Shown: positions 57,966 to 64,000 of the stretch, in pieces
How positions within the stretch are numbered: the first letter of the stretch is position 1
Layout: every line of letters starts with the position of its first letter
Assembly (NCBI GenBank): GCA_034401795.1
Contig: CM067374.1
Location: 134,705,298 to 134,769,297 of the forward strand
Reading direction: 5' to 3'
Source of the DNA: Chaetoderma sp. LZ-2023a
Lineage: Eukaryota; Mollusca; Caudofoveata; Chaetodermatida; Chaetodermatidae
Length of the DNA: 64,000 nt
The notes under the pieces: model-generated
The model's database searches: none
What the model was told of the DNA's origin: nothing
What the model saw: only the letters and a program-made list of their open reading frames with translations
Translations under genes and position numbers: made by a program

Positions 57966-58291
57966 AAAAGCTTTTTATCTGCCTGCATGTGTATTATGTA
58001 TGTTCAGATGGCACCTTAATGGGCTCCTAATTGGAAAGAGTTTAGTCTATTTCCAGCAGGACAAAGGATAGTGTCGACATTATCGGAAGCATGATATGAT
58101 AAAAGATGCTTTGACATCTACAGATGTAAATAATAAGCAGCCCGCTATATCGTGTCTTCATTATTGCACACGTGTGGGTTAATTAGACTAATATCTATAT
58201 ACACAAGTGCACATATTGATGCAATGCATCAAAGAGAAAAACCTGGTTCCACTTGATTTTTTTATAAGTTGAGAAGCAAAACAGATAAGAC

Positions 58292-58332
<41 letters not shown>

Positions 58333-58450
58333 TATTATTATTATTATTATTATTATTTGAACTTGGCTTTAGAGGGCAACATGATTAATGTTTATGTCAT
58401 TATCTTCCTCACGGCCCTCTTTATCTAATTAATGTGTTCAATTAGGTGAT
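57966..58450. other. Intergenic with (ATT)n tract
   Basis: No gene. An (ATT)n microsatellite occupies 58293-58357. Confidence 0.6.
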
Positions 58451-58459
58451 GGTAGTGTT

Positions 58460-59150
58460 GTAGTTGTATTTTCTATCTGAAATGCTATGTGCATTGGGAT
58501 TGAATCAATTGTATGTTTTGACTTGTCTAATTTTCAGTGGTAGATCATTCCAGATTGTGTACTCCAGAGTTCGTATGTTCCTGTATCTGCATACTTATAC
58601 CCTGATGTTAGGTAGCATTGTGCATTGTCGTACAAGATCTTATAAAACACCTTTGATTTATGTAGTTTTATACGTTTGGAAATTGGCATAATGTTTGCGT
58701 TTTTAGGAGTTCGTCTCCTGCTATCCTCTCAGTGATATTAGTAATATGTCGTGCTCCGCGCCTTTGCAGTTTTAAAAGTTTTTGTCAATAGCCCCTGTTT
58801 GCAATTACCAGATACAGAATTTGCATAATCAATTACTGTCAAAATGTAAGCATTATAGAATGGGTTTCTTGCTGTAAATAGCATATATTTGACAATTCTG
58901 GATAGCAGATGTAGTTGTTTAACATGCTCAGACCATGTAAGGTTCTCGTCTCTTATAAGCCCCAGCAATTTAGTAGTTGTGACTCTTCCTATGGATGTTT
59001 TATTGTTAGAGAATTGAAAATCATTTGGTGAGAGAAGCCTTGGCCTTTGGCTGGTGGTAATTAACATGTTTTTAGTTTTTAATGCATTAAGTGGCAGACG
59101 ATTAGCATCACACATCATTTGGACAGTAGATCTTGGTCTTCGTTAAGCTT
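58460..59150 (-). pseudogene. LINE RT C-terminal fragment (third LINE family)
   Basis: Read leftward: NRLPLNALKTKNMLITTSQR, VTTTKLLGLIRDENLTWSEH and VKQLHLLSRIVKYMLF match the post-palm region of CR1/Jockey-like RTs (usual wording 'N-x-L-x-x-N-x-x-K-T-K' and 'K-x-L-G-x-x-x-D-x-x-L-x-W'). YNAYILTVIDYANSV follows, and in other frames the terminal IWNDLPLKIRQVKTYN at about 58560-58520. The sequence is 5'-truncated, as is common for LINE copies, and ends near 58450. At least three frame changes. Confidence 0.7.
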
Positions 59151-60844
59151 TTATGTAATATCTTATACTGTTTGCCTACGGTATATAGTTCATCAGCAAA
59201 GAGATGGGAGCTGTGTAGCGTATAATATGTAGCCAACATGGGTGGCTATAGTATATTTAGTCAATGAGGATAACACGTCTATTGTTGGTGCCCGATAAAT
59301 TGTTTGGATACTAGTTACAAGGTGTATAGCATCGTACTAACATATGCCCACTAATATATCTCCGCTATATGTGGCCATACTTGCAGTTCTTTGATCCCAT
59401 GCTCTGCGACGTGGCATTGCTAGCTGGTTTCAGTCTGCAAGCACGGTAGTGAAAGAGTGGAGTGGGAGTGCGAGGCCCATGTAATAGGACGATGGATGTA
59501 TCTTGAAGTGAAGAAACTAGGTCAGTGCTTTCACGATGTATTGAAAATAAACACAAATTATTTAGAGAAATATTTATGTTTGTAACTGAAATTATTTGTA
59601 ATAGAAAGAGCAACAATAACAGTAATTGAAATTACATAAATTATTTATTTATATAATGATCAGTTAACATATTTACATGATGTGATGTAGGAGTATTGAG
59701 TATTTGTCAGTTTAGTTAAACCTCATCTTAAAACTAAAGTAAGCCAACAGGACAAAATTGCTGATTTTACCATGTTCTCTTAAGTCGTCTATTGTATACT
59801 GGAATAGCACTAGAGGTTGTAGATATTAGTCACGCTGTGTTCGTCGACTGGATCGTCTGTAGGAAAACTAATAACACTTGTAAACGTTTAATGGCTACTT
59901 TGTGATAATTCGGTTCAAGGAACCTTCCAGGAGCTATAGCACAGCTAACCATGACGAAGATGTTGGTTTGTCTATTATATAGTGTTGTTTATTTTCGCGA
60001 AACAAATATCTAAATTTAGGAAAATATATTTTTAAATGGCGAGCTTTGAAATAAATTACCTGTCATGAAGACGCTGTCAAGCAAAGACGTGTTGATTGCC
60101 CGCCAATTAATAAATGCAGTGGGGGGCATTTAACAAGAGTCAGAAGCGTGCATTTAACATTTTATGCAAAGACTATGGAAATTAAATTGTCCGCTCATTA
60201 AAACTGTCCATAATTGGTGGCGGTGATGCCAAAAAGAGATTTTTAATGAACGCCCTATAGCTTATGTTCAAAATAATATATATATATAACTTCCCGGGCA
60301 CACTAGGATTGTTAGTAATTACTGTAGGTTTTCCAAGTTGACACCAAGAACCAAATGAAAGAAAGTTGTTTCAAATTGGATTGGTCTGGCACGATGTTAT
60401 TTCGAAAGATACCTGTACCATTATCATCCAGTTCCGAATAAGGACGTAGAATTGCATACCTCTTGGCCGGTGTTCTAGTGATTAAATAGACATTGAGAAC
60501 TTACACATCTAGTTGTAGACGAAAGCCGTCACAGATTAAGTTCCCAAAACATTACACAACTAATGTGGCTCATGTTTACACGTGTATGAACATATATAAT
60601 GTGCTACACTTTCCGCATTATTGACGAAGTGTATATCGATGTTAGATCAGAAATAGTGTAGTAGGTCCACATTATAGGAATTAATAAATACTACCACCAT
60701 GTGTATGAATAAAGAGGATGTTTTTGCAATAGTTGGTATGATGTGTCTGCAAATTTGTTACTAAACGATGCAATTCTGCATCATTATTCCTATCTGGTAT
60801 ATTCGTGCTAATCACACTACCAAACTAATACTTGTATAGTATCA
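59151..60844. other. Intergenic, no gene seen
   Basis: AT-rich DNA with no supported gene, RNA gene or repeat that I can identify. Confidence 0.45.
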
Positions 60845-62315
60845 CTATCTATTTCTGAGGTATGTCCTATATCCAGAAGAATATAATGTATGCCAATGAG
60901 CAATTCCTTGACTTTGACAGTCCATGCGGTAGAAATAATCTATCGCTTCCCATAACAGCCGTCTTGGCCCATTGATCACATATTTCAGTACTGCATTATA
61001 CGGACGCTCAAATTGAGTTGCTGCCATCAATGGATCAGATCGAATTCTATTTAAGAAATTGTTTTCCTCCGCAGCTGTTTCATACGGCACATTCTCCGAC
61101 AACATGTCAACCTCATGCCAATTGCTGTTGTTGTTGTTGTTGTTGTTGTTGTTATTTTCGGATATTTCTCGTTTTGAAAGGCACCATCTAGGGCGACATC
61201 CTAGCCACTCCGTTTGGTCCATTCTGTGCTATATAGTGTGCTATTTACAAGTTCAGATATGGAGCCACTGGTCGCTTGTGCTGTTGACCGAAACGTAGAC
61301 ACAGTACAGTATTTTAACTTATTTACAGTACTATTTACACTGTCAGAGCGTATTCACAACTGGGCTTTTGATGCAGGGCCTGATACTCAGAGTGAACTCC
61401 TTTAGCTCCCCGTGGCACAGACACCAAACGAGACGGGACCGATGGTCTTACGTCTCCTCCGCATGATGTGTCATGTGAATAACGTATGGAATGGCGCAGG
61501 TGTTTACACTTTGATCACATGCCTGAATGCGGAATGGAACCCGGTTCTTTTTGGATTAGAATTACAAGCATGTGCGGCACAACGTTGTTTGCGAGCCAAT
61601 GCGACACTATCTACAATGCAAATCATCTGCAGATAATGTGATAGCTAATGTAGGAGGAGAGCCAATCACCCTCAACATTGTGAATAGATCATTCAATGTA
61701 TTTCTCAAATATTCAGTTGTACCACGAATGTTTCTCATAAACATATAGAGATTCTGAATAAATGAAGAATCTGTAGAACGATTTCTAACATAACCAGCAG
61801 TGTCATACGCCTCTTGCTTTGCACCTGTTGTTATTCTCAAATATATACCAATTTTTCCTAAGGAAGAAGCATGTCATACGACGCTGCAGCATGCAAATGA
61901 TAGTACATATCTTTCCTACAGAATCCGTGTCTGCTGTAAAGACGACGCTTAAAACACATAGAGGGGGTAATGCTTTGACATATCGCTTCCATATATCCAG
62001 TGACCCGTTTGAAACAACCATGGAAATATAGAGTACTGCCCATATTATGTCTTGTATACTAATACTGGGTATGATGATGATTAGTGATGAACGCTGTAGG
62101 GCCACTATCTGAATCAGATGTCCTAACAGGCAGCGGATGATCCAATGGTAATGCGAATCATCCTCTACAGCTAATATGTTGATATCAAAATTATTAGCAT
62201 CAGTTTCATTTTCACTCAAATACTGGCACTGAGTATCAATATGTCTGAGCTGGTTGCTTTCTTTCAGCAATTGAAATGCTGTCCATGCTTTGTTTGGATT
62301 AGCAATGTGTTGCAA
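60845..62315 (-). pseudogene. Helitron Rep-helicase, N-terminal and Rep region, broken
   Basis: Read leftward from 62315: KAWTAFQLLKESNQLRHID is the end of the N-terminal region of Helitron proteins. Decayed sequence follows to 61850, then 61840-61607 with FIQNLYMFMRNIRGTTEYLR and MLRVIGSPPTLAITLSADDL, the conserved block before the Rep nuclease. About 450 bases (61150-61600) do not fit and may be an insertion. Then RIRSDPLMAATQFERPYNAV, YVINGPRRLLWEAIDYFYRM and QGIAHWHTLY (60965-60890), where HWH is the HUH metal-binding motif of the Rep endonuclease used for rolling-circle transposition. The reading stops at 60845; the catalytic Tyr and helicase domains are missing. A (TTG)n tract (61128-61156) interrupts the middle part. 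Confidence 0.8.
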
Positions 62316-63515
62316 AGATGAGGGATGAAGACTATCGGTTTCAAAGAAACCCTCTCAAACACATCCATTTGGCAAATGCCTCCGTTGTGAAAATACTTCT
62401 GAAACAGCAACTGGCAAATTGAGCACAGGCCCCTTTTCTACATACTGACAACAGTGTAAACTAATTGTTATCATATATACTTGCATAAAAACTAAGGGTG
62501 GTCCATTAACGTATAACATATTTTAAACTAAAACAGACAGTATAGCAAGTTTTATCAGAGCAGTTACACATGTCCCGAGTCCACAGCAGGTACACCTATG
62601 TCATTAGGAGAATTATGGTAATTAGACAACTTACTAGATTATTCAGGAAAAAAGGAAACGATCACACGATGGACACCAAGTCTGTGCGTCAATGTGTACT
62701 GTCAGTTTATACATATGGACATGATTGTGCACTGCGCGCCACGGCCACCAAGCCCACGGATAAATCATTTCCTAATATTACCTTGGTATGGATTTCCCTG
62801 TATTGCCATATTATTAATCTAACACCAAAATTTGTCAATTACACAAACACGTCATTAGAACAAAGTCTAATAATTATAACATTTACTTCAACAAGATACA
62901 AAAGTAAAGAAATCTGTCAGCAAAAACCAAACTTGATATAATTATTCGATAACCTTTGCCAAATCAAACTAACAAAAATGTTTAATTCAGTGATGCCCGT
63001 ATACTGATTTTGCATGGCGTATAAATTGCACGACTACTAACTTCAGGGATGCTATGGACTTCTGTAAACACTGAAAACATCTTGCCCTCTCACCTTAGGG
63101 AAAATGTCAAATTCGAACCGTAACCGATTGTAATGAAAAGCAGCAGCATTAGAATTTTTTATTTCCAACTAAAACATTGAAATCAGTATTTCCGCTTAAG
63201 AATTTCATTCCTGTAACCTACACAGCATGTATTACTGTTACCAACCAACATTTCAGACACTCGTGTAACATATTAAAACTAGTCTCAATGACATACAACT
63301 AAAGCGCTAACATAGTTATGCTAAATCACCTGAAAAGAAGTTTGTCACAACCTACAACTGAATGGTCAAAATGTACAATAAAATACTGTAAAACTTACAC
63401 AGGTCTGGAGAAAAAAAGTCATAGAGTTTAAACAATCATGATCATGATACGCATTCAACGTTCATGTTTGGCCATGTGCTAAGAATGTCATGAAACACAC
63501 CAGCACAGGGAGACT
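62316..63515. other. Intergenic, no gene seen
   Basis: No supported gene; the longest open frame (62570-62941, plus) has no recognisable motif. Confidence 0.45.
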
Positions 63516-63519
63516 TAGA

Positions 63520-63745
63520 ATTCGTCCTGTTGGGCGCCAGCAAATGCAGAGCCGGGAGAGGACAGCATTGCATAAATCTGGTAAGGGTGCTAAGAGGTGA
63601 CCTCAGAAAGCAGACTCGGTACAGTCAAGCCAAGAATGGACCTGAGGAAGATAGGAATTTTGGCCGAGCACAAGACACAATGGGTAAAAGCGAAGAAGGA
63701 CTGCTTGCAGCTGTAAGATGTTTCTACTACTACAGCCGCAGATTA
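63520..63745 (+). mobile_element. 5'-truncated LINE 3' end, same family as 54.8-55.4 kb
   Basis: AGAGCCGGGAGAGGACAGCA, TGCTAAGAGGTGACCTCAGA, AAGACACAATGGGTAAA and TGTTTCTACTACTACAGCCG line up, in the same order, with the minus-strand fragment at about 54790-55030. The encoded part (GRGQHCINLVRVLRGDLRK) is the very C-terminus of the LINE ORF. Only the last ~220 bases are present, the common result of incomplete reverse transcription. Confidence 0.75.
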
Positions 63746-63779
63746 CAGCAATCAGACGATATTACCCAGGGTTTAATGT

Positions 63780-64000
63780 GTATAGTGACTAAGTGTCTGT
63801 TGTCTATTGGTTCGTCCAATAAGACAGGTCTATGGTGACTAAGTGGATGTGGTTTACGAGGTGGTCCAATAAGACATATTTTACCGTCTATTGTTGCTAG
63901 GTGTATGTCGTCTATACGGTGCGCCAACAAGACAGGTTTACTGTATATAGTGACTAAGTCTGTGTGGCCTTTTATTGACCATGGTGACTAAGTGGTTGTG
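63780..64000 (+). repeat. ~55-bp tandem repeats, diverged, reaching the window end
   Basis: GTGACTAAGTG recurs at about 63785, 63833, 63943 and 63981, with CCAATAAGACA or CCAACAAGACAGGT between. Unit length varies from about 48 to 58. It begins just after the LINE 3' end, so it may be the element's tail or a separate array; it is cut by the window edge. Confidence 0.7.

Noticed and set aside
62570-62941. 123-codon ORF downstream of the Helitron
   Set aside because: Composition and lack of motifs fit a chance frame; no link to Helitron domains.

Overview
This is a metazoan nuclear window, most likely from a marine invertebrate. I infer that from two rhodopsin-type GPCR genes whose recognisable coding runs through without evident introns, a Polinton/Maverick remnant, Tx1-like and other LINEs, DIRS and Helitron fragments, long trinucleotide microsatellites and several minisatellites. 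No species can be named from sequence alone. There are no bacterial-style operons, and I found no rRNA, tRNA or CRISPR array. Almost every coding stretch carries stops or frameshifts. This is old-transposon decay, perhaps with some indel errors in the assembly; a 500-base run of N (19703-20202) shows this is a scaffold.

Layout. 0.9-6.8 kb: nearly full-length but broken Tx1/L1-like LINE (zinc-knuckle ORF1, endonuclease-RT ORF2) with a tandem 3' region. 7-11.9 kb: (GTA)n, GTGC and GACT arrays plus two families of palindromic dispersed repeats. 11.95-15.3 kb: a GC-richer cluster of decayed ORFs of unknown identity, one on the minus strand and the rest on the plus strand; this is the least explained part of the window. 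15.5-19.7 kb: plus-strand Polinton genes in order (C-terminus of the packaging ATPase, small basic protein, integrase with chromodomain, capsid-type proteins), cut by the N gap. 20.5-21.5 kb: a GPCR on the minus strand.

23-35 kb: more palindromic repeats, a satellite with a ~533 bp higher-order unit, an LTR-like direct-repeat pair with a CRE/TATA promoter, a DIRS RT-RNase H fragment, and one LTR with primer-binding site and broken gag. 36.8-40.8 kb: a second, very decayed LINE. 41-52.2 kb: simple repeats, four minisatellites that each lie near a palindromic repeat, and a ~490 bp inverted-repeat pair 3.6 kb apart. 52.3 kb: a possible host exon. 53.4-55.4 kb: two halves of a LINE tail to tail; its 3' end recurs at 63.5 kb. 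56.4-57.5 kb: a second GPCR (minus). 58.5-59.1 kb: a third LINE fragment. 60.8-62.3 kb: Helitron Rep remnant (minus).

The best candidates for real host genes are the two GPCRs and perhaps the 52.3 kb exon. Everything else is mobile-element or repeat biology. The items most worth follow-up are the unknown ORF cluster joined to a truncated Polinton ATPase, and the minisatellite-palindrome association.
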